Positions 37,201 through 44,339 of a stretch of 64,000 nucleotides of DNA are shown in pieces. The stretch comes from Mytilisepta virgata. Its lineage: Eukaryota > Mollusca > Bivalvia > Mytilida > Mytilidae. A model generated the notes under the pieces. It saw only the letters and a list, made by a program, of their open reading frames with translations. It had not been told where the DNA came from and made no database searches. How positions within the stretch are numbered: position 1 is the stretch's first letter; the number at the start of each line of letters is the position of its first letter. A program made the position numbers and the translations under genes. The stretch covers positions 20,553,139-20,617,138 of the forward strand of contig CM051512.1 in NCBI GenBank assembly GCA_028015205.1. Reading direction: 5' to 3'.

Positions 37201-39887
37201 GCTGTTTAACGTCCAGTGGCACCCAGGTGAATATCAGGACGAAGCATCTATTCAAAAACAACGATACATATACATACAAATATGCAAGGTTACACAACAG
37301 CAGGTTATGTATATTTCAATCTGCTTTCCATGGCAAGAGGAACGTCTAAATTATGATTTGATAGGGGCTTTTAAATATTAGCTAACACCAACAACCTGAG
37401 CTCCCAGTCTTTCATCTCACTAGTTTAATATACTGGCAAAATTTTAATTTCAGGCTTTTGACCATTTGCAATAAATTGGCAGAATTAAATGCAGCTCATT
37501 AAGGGCTGAATGTGTCAAAAGTATTTGTATTTGCTGTGCTCGTTTTTCAGTGAAATGTAGATGTATTTCGGTTGGAATTTAGTGAATGTACATACATATT
37601 GTTCATAATTATGTGTCCGAGCAATGTATTCTCCAACATTTGTGCATTCTTAATTTTAGCCAAATTATCATTCAATTCCGATGTTGCCAGACAAATTATA
37701 TAGATTATATTTAAATGCATCTATTCGATTGGATACAGAAACGTGAGCATAGTGTGGTTTAAATAAAGCTGATCATTTTTAATTGGTTTTATTTAGATAC
37801 AATTCTTTGATACCGATTTTCATGCACAAGTGTACGCATTTCGTCGATTTACGGCTCATCAGTTGTGCTGAAGTCATAGTAATGTAAAAAAACGAAAACA
37901 ACAATCCAAAAGGTTAAAGAGCAAATTCAAAACTACCAAAATGACCAAAAGGTAAAGTCAAAACAATTTAAGGACAGAGCTTTGCACGACGCAGATACTC
38001 TTTAGATTTCACAAAATTTACAATTAAGACATATAATAAAAAAATTATTTCTTCCAAATTTCAGAACAATTGGAAAAAGTAACCGCTTTCAAAGTTACAG
38101 AAAAAATTGAACCGACCACTGATGGTAAATATTGTTATAATGTAATATTTTACAGTCCTACACTAGTTTTGTATATGTTCATATATCAATTAAGAACAGA
38201 TATACTACACAAATTAAATGGCTCTTTCATCTAAGTCAGTATGATAGATATATATTGTTTTAAAACAAATGGTAATAAAAGAGTTACATTCCACAATTTT
38301 TAATTAGTAATATTTCCATAGAAATTGTAATTTGGAATAAATATACTAACAACTGTGATATCCGTTGTAAATGCGGAAGCTTCTTCTAAATGGTAATCAA
38401 AACATGGACTTGTTATATTTGTTCCAGGAATTATTGTTACAACGGTTGGGGCTGTGCTTGGAGGTATTGCCAGTATTGTAGTTCTTCATCAGATTTTACA
38501 GAACATGTTCACTGTGGCTTCCTTCACTAAGCATCTGGTAATTTCTTCTGTTTTTAAGGAACTGTCTATGGGCAAAATATTAAAAATCCGAAAGTTACTT
38601 ATCGACAACCTGTTATCAAAACTTATTCTGGCGTAAATATTTAATGGGAGAAATTAGACCCGTTATTAAACGATTTTCAGGAAAACATAAATTCATGTTA
38701 AACTTTTAAACCTGTTTATTTGTATAGAAATCTATGATATATGTTTTTTATTATTGTTTTAATTTATACTTGATATTTTCAAAACATGATAGAAATAAAT
38801 CCAAATGCCTAAATGTCATAATTGTCAACGCTCGGTGGGATTAAAAAAATCTTAAGAGGTGCAAGGCGCTAAGAGTTTTGTGGAGAAAATATTATTGAAT
38901 AATATTAAGTTTTACTTATAATACAAAACAGGTTGAATTTAGATGCATTTATCATATCAATATGAAATGATTCAAAATTCCAATTCTGACGAAGAGGCCG
39001 AATTTCCTGAAATATTATGGAACTTTTTAGTCGTATAAGAACGAAATCAATAACAGTGGTGAAATTGCTTGCAACAATTATAAGACATTCATGCAGATTC
39101 TCAAAACTATGATACCTGAAGAAACACCTAGTAGCCATATGTTTAAAAAATTGACTCTGAGACAGCAATTTCGTAAAGTCAAACAATTCCATCATTAAAA
39201 AATGTCCAACACCTCCATCATTTTTGAAAAAAATATTACGTATACATGTAGAAAGCAGATTTGCATAAATACATTGTGAATAGTTTTTGCTTTTTGAAAT
39301 ACAACAATGCATAACAAGGCATTATCTGTACGAATCTAACAACCATCCATTTTATTAGGTATCAATAATTGAATAGTTTGCTCTTCAGAGTACTCTTAGT
39401 TTGTAAGATAAAGAGTTATCTTGCCTTACAGATAGACAAACTGTCATGTGTGTTGTATTCTTATAAAAATACAGCAGTAACATACTTTTGATGTTAGACG
39501 GCCATTTATGTTTTGCTTAACATTATCAGTCCATCTTACAAATGCTATAATTTCCCACCCGATTACTTCTGTCATTATATGGTTTTGGCGTCTATATTTT
39601 GTTCCTTTGACATTTTCTAATTTGCCCTGGAAGTTATGGGATTCACATCGAATTGTTGATCAAAATCGCTATCAATAAATTTAGAATTCTATTCCATCTA
39701 TTTGCAGAAAGGTGAACAGGAAAGCAAAGTTGAAAGTATTATTACTGATTATGCGGCTGCGGCAATGACTGATTACGACAATGATGATAAGCTGCAGGAT
39801 GTAAAAATAATCTTTCAGAACAATCCCCCAGAGGACTTCATGGGCACTGTTACATATCTCACAATGACCGAGTTAAATTGGATATAA
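13092..39887 (+). CDS. Leucine-rich-repeat single-pass membrane receptor (gene 1), multi-exon
   Basis: Spliced gene assembled by eye. Coding exons: 13092-13261, 26228-26299, 29190-29261, 30135-30206, 31239-31310, 31956-32027, 34518-34589, 35466-35632, 36616-36675, 36848-36916, 38065-38124, 38428-38537 and 39708-39887. All have AG/GT borders and the phases fit throughout, giving 1248 nt or 415 residues. The order is signal peptide, LRRNT-like segment, six LRRs of the LxLxxNxLxxLP type, a two-Cys cap, a Thr-rich stalk, one transmembrane helix and a cytoplasmic tail of about 70 residues. No TIR, kinase or death domain is encoded. Extracellular LRR proteins usually bind ligands in adhesion or pathogen recognition; a recognition role here is inference. 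Exon 32665-32736 is left out because its donor is TT. The start could lie upstream at 6709. No transcript evidence was available, so skipped or extra exons are possible. Confidence 0.75.
13357..13392 (+). pseudogene. Degenerate LRR exon in intron 1 (left copy)
   Basis: After a good acceptor (cattgttacag) the phase 2 frame reads RNSLWKMKNVS then TAG. RNSLWKM resembles the xNxLxxL core of an LRR, but the repeat is cut by a stop and has no donor at the expected place. The same sequence occurs at about 49610-49645, so the decay predates the segmental duplication. Confidence 0.4.
13393..15267. other. Intron 1 of LRR gene 1, no recognisable gene
   Basis: Aligned to 49646-51285 in the right copy. 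13565-13795 is absent there. 14930-15180 holds a Penelope-like tail variant in minus orientation. Nothing else was identified. Confidence 0.5.
15268..16645 (-). mobile_element. Same I-like LINE, internally deleted derivative (left copy)
   Basis: The LINE 3' end (15268-15585, with the acgccgtgtgggcgacattt tail) is joined directly to ORF1/5' sequence (15586-16645). All of ORF2 except the 3' UTR is missing, matching a 4.8-kb deletion relative to 51594-56430. Minus-strand ORF1 N-terminal sequence, including FEPxS-like 5' region repeats and RIPVRIKDGILVAETRHF-like text, is still legible but broken. Confidence 0.82.
16990..17430 (-). mobile_element. Penelope-like RT fragment (left copy)
   Basis: On the minus strand: LEFLTDNIFVEFAEHVFQQT, then IGIPKGTKCVP (normally GIPMGTNCAP), ALLADMFCFSYSVKF after a frameshift, and HLIYPSELGIRETTDT and SYLDSYID further on. 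This is the RT palm of elements I place as Penelope-like (inference from the GIPMGT-C-P-LLAD block). Several frameshifts. Counterpart at 57640-58130. Confidence 0.68.
17640..17960 (+). repeat. Dispersed non-coding repeat (left copy)
   Basis: Begins attattataccccctgc and contains gtctgtccgtccgtcttgat, with an internal direct repeat of gtgttagatcac-atatggag at about 17715 and 17882. Present in the right copy at 58360-58690. Similar openings are common in molluscan interspersed repeats (recollection, not checked). Confidence 0.45.
18415..18428. other. Empty target site of the Tc1 insertion
   Basis: The left duplicate reads aaatactatttctc across the point where the right duplicate holds the Tc1 element between duplicated TA dinucleotides. 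This confirms the element's exact ends. Confidence 0.9.
18819..18923 (+). other. Small conserved ORF in intron 1 (left copy)
   Basis: 34 codons starting MTVVHTF and including ECSTPPSSPVPK, then TAG. The right copy at 61083-61187 has the same length and frame. However, most of the eight differences between copies change amino acids, so selection on the protein is not supported. It could be an exon fragment of an unrelated gene. Confidence 0.2.
20865..21560 (-). mobile_element. Penelope-like element, RT end and 3' tail (left copy)
   Basis: Minus-strand sequence carries the decayed DDFDFTIVNF and ITAPAYGV blocks near 21330-21380, then the non-coding tail with tgtcccacaggaagcagaga and ggagaggaaaatcgaaacaa (plus-strand spelling) ending at gtcaagaaataccaaag. 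Counterpart at 63165-63860. Confidence 0.6.
21763..23223 (-). pseudogene. Unidentified decayed coding-like stretch
   Basis: Successive minus-strand frames give protein-like text broken by frameshifts. 23223-23017 has NYLCNKHMDPKFFLLQTEAH. 23060-22797 has LCSWKNFTKDLVKLSCFDQK and FVTLLKHEKFRVVG. 22428-22195 has LEKGQFHHSKNLQQNLHIFC and TVKYLGHFRTGKDN. 21996-21763 has QRHECLVIHEFKSSNQFKNY. I do not recognise the family. The dense pattern suggests a dead mobile-element gene in intron 1, directly beyond the observed limit of the duplication. Confidence 0.35.
23232..23303 (+). pseudogene. Degenerate LRR exon in intron 1
   Basis: The acceptor ttgccag is followed by a sequence that reads TTLPTDVLKNLINLEVL, a clear second half of an LRR. 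The first half is out of frame by one base, and the donor GTAAGT has become ATAAAT. The size matches one 72-nt exon. This is a dead LRR exon lying between the signal-peptide exon and the first intact LRR exon. Confidence 0.65.
24535..24830 (-). repeat. Retroposon 3' fragment with TCAA tail
   Basis: GC-richer than its surroundings. In minus orientation it ends tgccactggacgttaagcaa followed by a CAATCAATCAAT tail, as LINE/SINE 3' ends do. A related end occurs at 37185-37215 (tgctgtttaacgtccagtgg). No coding frame was recognised. Confidence 0.45.
25263..25620 (-). mobile_element. Possible SINE with tRNA-like head and recurring tail
   Basis: The minus strand carries an A-box-like CAGCTCAGGCGG (25598-25609), a B-box GTTCGAATCTC (25546-25556) and a perfect T-arm (CGAGA/TCTCG). 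D-arm and acceptor pairing fail, so it is not a tRNA gene. The other end (ctaatattagtatctttgga in minus spelling) recurs alone at 7780-7890 and 53511-53585, same strand, and at 30866-30916, opposite strand, as 5'-truncated SINE copies would. Confidence 0.5.
26228..26299 (+). CDS. LRR exon 1 of gene 1 (24-residue repeat)
   Basis: A 72-nt exon with 1+69+2 phase, acceptor tttttcag and donor gtaagt. It reads DLSFNHLSTLPSGVF followed by RNLVNLTKL, which matches the extracellular LRR consensus with Asn and Leu/Pro in the expected places. It is more diverged from the array exons than they are from one another, so it is probably an older repeat. The dinucleotide AT of exon 13092-13261 joins its first A to make Ile. 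Confidence 0.85.
27239..27727 (-). mobile_element. Possible solo LTR
   Basis: In minus orientation the block starts TGTTATAACTGCGCAG, has a TATA-like stretch (cagtatatatacgg) about 160 bp in and an AATAAA followed by a T-rich region near its end, and ends GGCCGTAACA. TG/CA ends and about 490-bp length fit an LTR. No matching 5-bp target duplication or internal retroelement sequence was found beside it. Confidence 0.35.
29190..29261 (+). CDS. LRR exon 2 of gene 1 (array unit 1)
   Basis: A 72-nt phase 2-2 exon, acceptor tatttaacag, donor gtaagt. It reads DLSENNLENLPTELF then ENLNSLNYV. The surrounding intron, from about 28576, is shared with the next four units. The intron motif cttttattttatttaat upstream marks the start of the unit. 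Confidence 0.85.
30135..30206 (+). CDS. LRR exon 3 of gene 1 (array unit 2)
   Basis: A 72-nt exon between tatttaacag and gtaagt, reading DLSWNSLESLPGELF then ENLNSLNSL. It differs from exon 29190 at few sites, including the exposed strand residues E/W, N/S and the T/G after Pro. Its downstream intron carries a SINE at 30315-30578 that the neighbouring units lack. Confidence 0.85.
30315..30578 (-). mobile_element. tRNA-derived SINE with 16-bp target-site duplication
   Basis: Minus-strand copy of the same family as 43708-43973, with A-box TGGCCGAGAGG at 30559-30569 and tail towards 30315 (tttgtttgtttagttgg in plus spelling). It is flanked by taatttttcattgatg at 30299-30314 and 30579-30594. The paralogous LRR units near 31400 and 32120 show the same intron sequence without the element. 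Confidence 0.9.
31062..31080 (+). pseudogene. Truncated LRR exon remnant inside array unit 3
   Basis: The sequence tatttaacag followed by about 19 exon-like bases encodes EMNRNS, matching the first third of an LRR exon in frame. It then runs directly into sequence (ttttttaaggactttccg) that elsewhere belongs to the upstream intron. This looks like a recombination breakpoint inside an ancestral LRR exon. Confidence 0.55.
31239..31310 (+). CDS. LRR exon 4 of gene 1 (array unit 3)
   Basis: A 72-nt phase 2-2 exon reading DLSWNSFENLPAELF then ENLNSLNSL, with acceptor tttaacag and donor gtaagt intact. It is nearly identical to the exon at 30135, implying recent duplication or gene conversion. Confidence 0.85.
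31956..32027 (+). CDS. LRR exon 5 of gene 1 (array unit 4)
   Basis: A 72-nt exon with intact borders reading DMSKNSLESLPVELF then ENLTSVNCL. The array consensus Leu-Asn pair near its end is replaced by Ser-Val and a Cys is introduced. The Cys is odd, because an unpaired Cys in an extracellular LRR is uncommon. Confidence 0.82.
32665..32736 (+). pseudogene. LRR exon with destroyed splice donor (array unit 5)
   Basis: The acceptor (tctaacag) and a full open 72-nt LRR (DLEINSLESLPVELF then ENVNILNSL) are present. The donor reads TTAAGT where all sister exons have GTAAGT. Reading on past the exon meets TAA immediately. Because the exon is symmetrical, skipping it keeps the frame, so the protein can lose this repeat without truncation. 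Confidence 0.75.
33265..33870. mobile_element. Two Penelope-like tails joined head to head
   Basis: 33265-33480 matches the minus-oriented tail seen at 63175-63390 (gtcaagaaataccaaa to ctgcccatgtc). 33480-33870 then runs in the plus orientation: RT-end sequence (caaacaagcttcttaacc, tactgtcgtcatcacc) followed by the tail cttacccttgtagggcacct to ggattgcgtttttggttcgc. The strand switch occurs within a few bases. Confidence 0.55.
34518..34589 (+). CDS. LRR exon 6 of gene 1 (last LRR before cap)
   Basis: A 72-nt phase 2-2 exon, acceptor gctttag, donor gtaagt, reading KISGNKIDSFPEGIF then KGLANIQKL. It diverges strongly from the array exons. The first consensus Leu is Ile, and the Leu-Pro is Phe-Pro. 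Confidence 0.82.
34760..35320 (+). mobile_element. Penelope-like tails, two in tandem
   Basis: 34760-35130 is an RT-end plus one tail variant (ending gtatttcttgactttacttg). 35131-35320 is a second tail variant (ggaactgcttacccttccgg to cttaggtatatttgtcctct). Both lie in the intron before the cap exon of LRR gene 1. Confidence 0.55.
35466..35632 (+). CDS. LRR gene 1, C-terminal cap-like exon
   Basis: A 167-nt exon (phase 2 in, phase 1 out), acceptor cttttcag, donor gtaaat. It begins QIDAVFGCSSD and ends ISHCITSQ, with a Trp-containing segment between (YSWIIETN). Its position directly after the last LRR is that of an LRRCT cap. Only two Cys are visible, against the four of a standard LRRCT, so the cap is reduced or atypical. 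Two N-glycosylation sites are possible in ETNITN. Confidence 0.75.
36616..36675 (+). CDS. LRR gene 1, Thr-rich stalk exon a
   Basis: A 60-nt phase 1-1 exon reading EATDISTNLMDTTNIRKVTK. It is Thr/Asp-rich, as expected of an O-glycosylated juxtamembrane stalk. It is clearly paralogous to the next exon (EAMDIS, DTTEIR), so the stalk has grown by exon duplication. Confidence 0.7.
36848..36916 (+). CDS. LRR gene 1, Thr-rich stalk exon b
   Basis: A 69-nt phase 1-1 exon, acceptor actttag, donor gtaagt, starting EAMDISIQTTDVTDTTEIR. It is homologous to the exon at 36616, with three extra codons at its end. Confidence 0.72.
38065..38124 (+). CDS. LRR gene 1, stalk exon c
   Basis: A 60-nt phase 1-1 exon, acceptor tttcag, donor gtaaat, reading EQLEKVTAFKVTEKIEPTTD. 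It has the same phase and similar length as the two preceding stalk exons, but is Lys/Glu-rich and no longer clearly alignable to them. Confidence 0.7.
38428..38537 (+). CDS. LRR gene 1, transmembrane exon
   Basis: A 110-nt exon (phase 1 in, phase 0 out), acceptor gttccag. It encodes IIVTTVGAVLGGIASIVVLH, a Gly-zipper-like hydrophobic helix long enough to span the membrane, then QILQNMF and TKHL on the presumed cytoplasmic side. The donor is gtaatt. The frame stays open past the donor to TAA at 38634-38636, which allows an alternative short tail. Confidence 0.8.
39708..39887 (+). CDS. LRR gene 1, terminal cytoplasmic exon
   Basis: A phase 0 exon, acceptor atttgcag, with 59 codons and TAA. 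It starts KGEQESKVESIITDYAAAAM and ends TVTYLTMTELNWI. It is acidic and has three Tyr. The YLTM matches the generic YxxM SH2-binding pattern (PI3K p85 type), though one short match may be chance. No TIR or ITAM is present. Confidence 0.72.
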   Translation, partial: KGEQESKVESIITDYAAAAMTDYDNDDKLQDVKIIFQNNPPEDFMGTVTYLTMTELNWI

Positions 39888-40437
39888 AGGTGATACAATC
39901 TCAGAGCCGTTTTCCGGAACGACTATTGAAACAAATCTGCAAATTTAAATCTATGTAACATTCCTATTTGATTCTAATTTTGATTCTGTTTATCATGCAG
40001 CATAAAACTGTTGATAAATAGCTGGAAAAACAATGAATGTCTACATTAAGTCACAGTAAAAGTGGTTGCTCATATAGCAGAGATGCGAATAATATTTGGG
40101 GGATTGGTATCTCCGTTTGTTTTGGGTGTTTTAAATTATTCAGCACGAGTAAAGTTTCTGTTTGACTATATGTTTACTATGAATTTAGTTTCCAATAGAT
40201 TGTATGACCGTAATACTTCAGGCTTTGTATTTCAACTTTTAAGTAGATATTTGAGAGTTTACTGTAATTACGACCGGAAGATGACCCTTTCGGTCTTTCT
40301 ACGCCTTACAATGTCAATTATAGACGCTTTAAAAATTGTAGTTTATTTCATATTTATTATTACAGTTTCCTCTATGTTGTGTAAAAAACAATGTATGGGT
40401 ACTTCATTTGACACTGTACAGCCTTCTTATGAAAGAA

Positions 40438-40443
40438 AATAAA
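40438..40443 (+). terminator. Candidate polyadenylation signal of LRR gene 1
   Basis: An AATAAA hexamer about 550 nt after the stop codon is followed within 30 nt by a T/G-rich run (ctttgggttttttatt). It is the best-placed signal before the next structured region, but AT-rich DNA makes chance hexamers common. Confidence 0.4.
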
Positions 40444-43400
40444 TGCTGACTTTGGGTTTTTTATTACTACTTGTTAAAAATAACTTACCTGCCTGCTGTA
40501 ATCAAATCGCCCGTTCCATGCTGTGGTTGAACAAGAAATGATCAATAGAACGTCAATTGAATGTCAATGAATATCATTTGTAAATTAATAATAAGACTTA
40601 ATTGAAAATGAATAACACTCTTCAGCTCTTCATATCAACACTTTTCAAACATATTAAAGTTTGTGAGTTAAACATTTTTTAAAATTCTAAACCGAAGAGA
40701 AATGTTTAAAAGGTCTTAAAGCCATCCAAAGATTCATTATGTGTAACATTTCTCCGTTTTTCTTGCTTGTATTTTTCATTGTTTTTATTCATATATTTAC
40801 CAAATTCCAGTTTTCTGTTAGTGTAAAGAAGTATCCATCCTTGTTGATTAATTCATCATCAGACAAAGACATGTTCAAAAGCTGACAATTGTATTATCCT
40901 TAAAAAAATTGGCGGCGTTACAGTCAACGAACGACAGATAGGTTCTGATACAAATTTTTGGACTAACATTGTCAAAAGCGTATGAAATGTGCGAATTCGT
41001 GTATCTAATTTTCTGATAAATGCCACCAGAAACGTTGATAATCTTCGTCGATTGACCACACCGTAGATGGAATAGAAGAACATAAAATATTAGATACTAA
41101 CTATTCATATTCTATCCGATGCAAACGACTTCTTCAGTCGCGAAAGTTTCATATACATTGAATCATACTTTCTAGCCAATAAAATGTCAACTTATGCCGA
41201 TGACTCTTGAGTCAGGAGGGTATAAAAGTCACACACTGTCGTTTATTTTTTTTATTAGATACAAGTGAAAGTTGATCAATAAAATAATAGTTCTTTAGAA
41301 GATTGTTTGCGAACAGTTTCCAAACTAAAATTAGTCTGTTTTACTGATATTTAAACAGATTAAAATGTTAAACACTGAAAACTTTAACTAGGTCTCTATA
41401 ATCTTTAAATTATGACACAACCATTCACATCAAACATATAAAAACTTAAATTTGATAAAATATAAACTTATAATTCAAAGTGAAAATTAAACAAAATAAA
41501 GTGTCGATGTGCTTACTACCAATGATATTGTAAAATAAAAGAACGTTTATGGCCAATATCACGTTTGAAACAAGTCTTATATCATCAAAATATCGTGGGA
41601 AAATTCCGTAATATTGGACTTCTTAGACAAAACAAGCTCAGTAGAATGGAACACTACAGACAAATGCCACAAGGATACATGTATAACTAAATAAATAAAA
41701 ATCATAGTATCAACTAAACACGACAGCACAGAAAAAACCTTGCTTTTACTTTAGACTCATATCGAGGGTTACATATTTCATTACTTTAATTTTCAAAAAG
41801 AATACCAAAGCAACAAAACAGTGGGAAAAGTCCACAAATTCGAAGTCCAAAGGAAAGACAAAGTCAGGAGAATGGAACACAACAAACAAACGCCACAAGG
41901 ATACATCTATAATTAAAAGAATTAGAAAAAAATATAATATAATAAACTAAACAAAACTAGAACAAGGCAGCACAGAGACTAAATCACTAGCAATGTAAAC
42001 TTAATTACAAACCGGAAGTGACTGTAGGTAACTCGGAAGTGTAAGAATGTCCCGCCCCCTTAACGGAACCAGCCACATTGCAAATGAGTGAAAGCCAGTG
42101 ATGTATCATTCTGGTTAGGTGTTTAATCCGGTGAAGTGTCAATTGCAGGTAATAACTGAATATATATTAACATATTATTCTGTGATACCATTTGTGATGC
42201 ATACGATGCAGATATCACCGATTTTAGACTCGTCAAGACGAATGAACCAAAGTCTATACGCTTATGGCTTTAATTTTTTGTCTTATTTGATTCATCTGTT
42301 CAATACATTTTGTAAAATGCCAAAAAAACATTAGATGCTCAATAATATATTTTTCAATGAAGCTCAGAGAAAATTTTGATGCAAAAATAACCAATTGTTG
42401 GATAGCAGTAATTCCAAACTATACCATTTGGAGATGAACATTATTGAAATATATCCGGATATAATCTCATATGAAATAGGACAAACTGCGTGACTAAATG
42501 AGATTGCGTTGTAATTGTGTTAATACACACACAAAAGTATTTTATTGTCAGTCTGGTACCCGAATTGTCCACACTAATTTTCCTGAATTTTTCCTTAGGA
42601 TTAGATGTGCCAGTTTTCTCTTTGGGTATAGATAAAGTTTTGATGTGTCGTTTTGAAGATATGCGACAGTAAATGCATGAAAATGTGCATTAACTCAAAG
42701 TATGCACTACATTTAATATGTACATGTGTGACACGCTTGTTCTTCTGAAATACTGGTAAAGTCAGTGGCAGTATTTTGTGGCAGTGCACATATTGCACCA
42801 GTTTTGTCTTAAGATATATTGTGGTTTAATAAAATTTTTGTTTGAAAGTTAAATAAACCCTCGTTGTGTACATTTTTATCGTGGCCTTCGTTCCATGTTT
42901 GTTCCATGCAGATCTTCAGAAATACGCTTTACTTGGAAATTTTACGAAATGGGCAGTTTAGCTGATCTCTGGTTTCTTAAAAGTCCGTTTTTGTCCATTT
43001 TCTCCTCTGCACACATCTACTTTTGTTTCTCGGCGTCAATCTTTACGTTGTGTACTTGTGTGCATCTCATGAATAATTTGCGTATTGTTTACCATCGATT
43101 CTGCTATAAAAAGACATGAGCATGGAACCGAGTAGGCTTTTATCCTCATATATTGTCATGTTCGCTGAATTATAATCTAACCAAAATTAATTACTGCATC
43201 GAGTAAATCAAAATGGCCCAGCAACAAATTAGCTTTGACCAGAAATTGGTAATTGTCATTTTGGAGACCTTATAAACATCTTTTCACTCATCAATCGGAG
43301 AGTACCCTCGTCTCCGCCGTCTGCTACTGCACCGAGCTCTGTTACTCGGTGCCGCCAATATTTGGCTATCACCGGCGGAATTGCTCGGTGCAGCACCAAG

Positions 43401-43695
43401 TGAAATTAATTGGTGAAAAACATTATTTAACCAACTTAATGAAGCAATATCTTTTATAAATTATTTATTTCATATTCATTTCACATAGATTATAATGATC
43501 GGCACCAAGCAGGTCCAGATAATCTTATGTGGACCAAGGAGTTTACCTTTGCACCAAGTACATAAAATGGACAAATGCACCACTCTTTGTATTATATTTA
43601 TTATCTATGAACTCATTTCATGTTGTTATTTCCACTATCTGTCTGCTGAATTGAATATTTATTCTAATACAATATATGAACTTCCATTGATTTTT
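40444..43695. other. Intergenic region between LRR gene 1 and gene 2
   Basis: Holds the candidate promoter at 41175-41228, a Penelope-like tail variant at 41830-42130, and a GC-richer block at 43290-43400 with gctcggtgccgcc/cggcggaattgctcggtgc repeats. No coding exon could be supported. Confidence 0.4.
41175..41228 (+). promoter_or_regulatory. Candidate core promoter: CCAAT, palindrome, TATA box
   Basis: GCCAAT at 41175-41180, the palindrome TGACTCTTGAGTCA at 41201-41214 (two inverted TGACTC half-sites, AP-1-like in sequence), and TATAAAAG at 41221-41228, all within 55 bp and spaced like a classical RNA polymerase II promoter. Transcription to the right from about 41252 would lie upstream of LRR gene 2. 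No coding exon could be tied to it. Confidence 0.4.
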
Positions 43696-43707
43696 ATTAT
43701 TATTTCG

Positions 43708-43973
43708 GGGGCCTCGGTGGCCGAGTGGTCTAGGTAGTTCGTCATGACTACTAATGATCACTAGCCTGTCAACGCAGGGGTTGTGATTTCAAATCTCACC
43801 TGTGGCGGGGTGTGTTCGACTCCGATCTTAATTGACAAGGATTGCCAATTTTCCTACCGAATGTCGGTGGTTCTCTCCGGGTACTCCGGTGTCCTCTACT
43901 AATAAAAACTGGCCGCCGCGAAATGGCCAAAATGTGCTGAAAACGGCGTTAAACCCAAACTAAACTAAACTAA
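43708..43973 (+). mobile_element. tRNA-derived SINE with 12-bp target-site duplication
   Basis: A 266-bp element with a tRNA-like head (A-box TGGCCGAGTGG at 43718-43728, weak B-box near 43787), a central domain with ggtggttctctccgggtact, and a tail ggcgttaaac then CTAAA repeats. It is flanked by attattatttcg at 43696-43707 and 43974-43985. Similar to RUDI/V-SINE type mollusc SINEs by general structure (inference). Transcription would be by RNA polymerase III, and mobilisation needs a partner LINE. Confidence 0.85.
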
Positions 43974-43984
43974 ATTATTATTTC

Positions 43985-44339
43985 GTTCACCGCAGACCCA
44001 CATTTATGGTAACCCCAGGAACCCCTGGGAACGTTACACTGGTGTCAGATGTGGGACTCAAAATTTTAGTAACAAATTTTTACTAAATGTATCTGGTGTT
44101 AGTTCGAAAAATAAAAATCAAATTTTACAATGGATGATTCAACGCAGTCAAAAATTATTCAATTTAATCCGGTTCGCTGTTCTTCAATTGGTAGCAATGA
44201 TACAATAGTGATGAAACACATGAAATGAGACAAATTAGTTCGGAGGATACTTTTTAATCACACCAAACATCACACCGATCGAACGGTTCACTGAAAATTA
44301 TATGCCTGTTGGAGAATTATATCAAACTATTAATGATAG
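43985..44339 (+). mobile_element. LTR-retrotransposon-like fragment with PBS-like site
   Basis: The sequence ggaacgttaca (possible LTR end) is followed by ctGGTGTCAGATGTGGGAC, which resembles primer-binding sites of many Gypsy-type elements. About 70 bp on, a short frame starts ATGGATGATTCAACGCAG (44129), where gag would begin. It is cut at about 44340, where the 0.7-kb repeat unit starts. The LTR's left end could not be placed. Confidence 0.35.

Larger units (their letters stand above)
35633..38064. other. Introns between cap and stalk exons
   Basis: Besides the two stalk exons there is an A-rich run (36114-36139) and a retroposon-like end at 37185-37215. No other gene is seen. Confidence 0.5.

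Noticed and set aside
38905..39312. 135-codon minus-strand ORF in the last intron of LRR gene 1
   Set aside because: Long for AT-rich DNA, but I recognise no domain. It sits inside an intron on the opposite strand and has no second copy to compare.
40062..40442. 126-codon plus-strand ORF after the LRR gene
   Set aside because: It lies in the likely 3' UTR, is hydrophobic with AT-driven composition, and shows no motif, splice context or duplicate to test conservation.
43708..43800. tRNA-Leu/Ser-like gene
   Set aside because: It is the head of a SINE flanked by target duplications, and its B-box and stems are degenerate.
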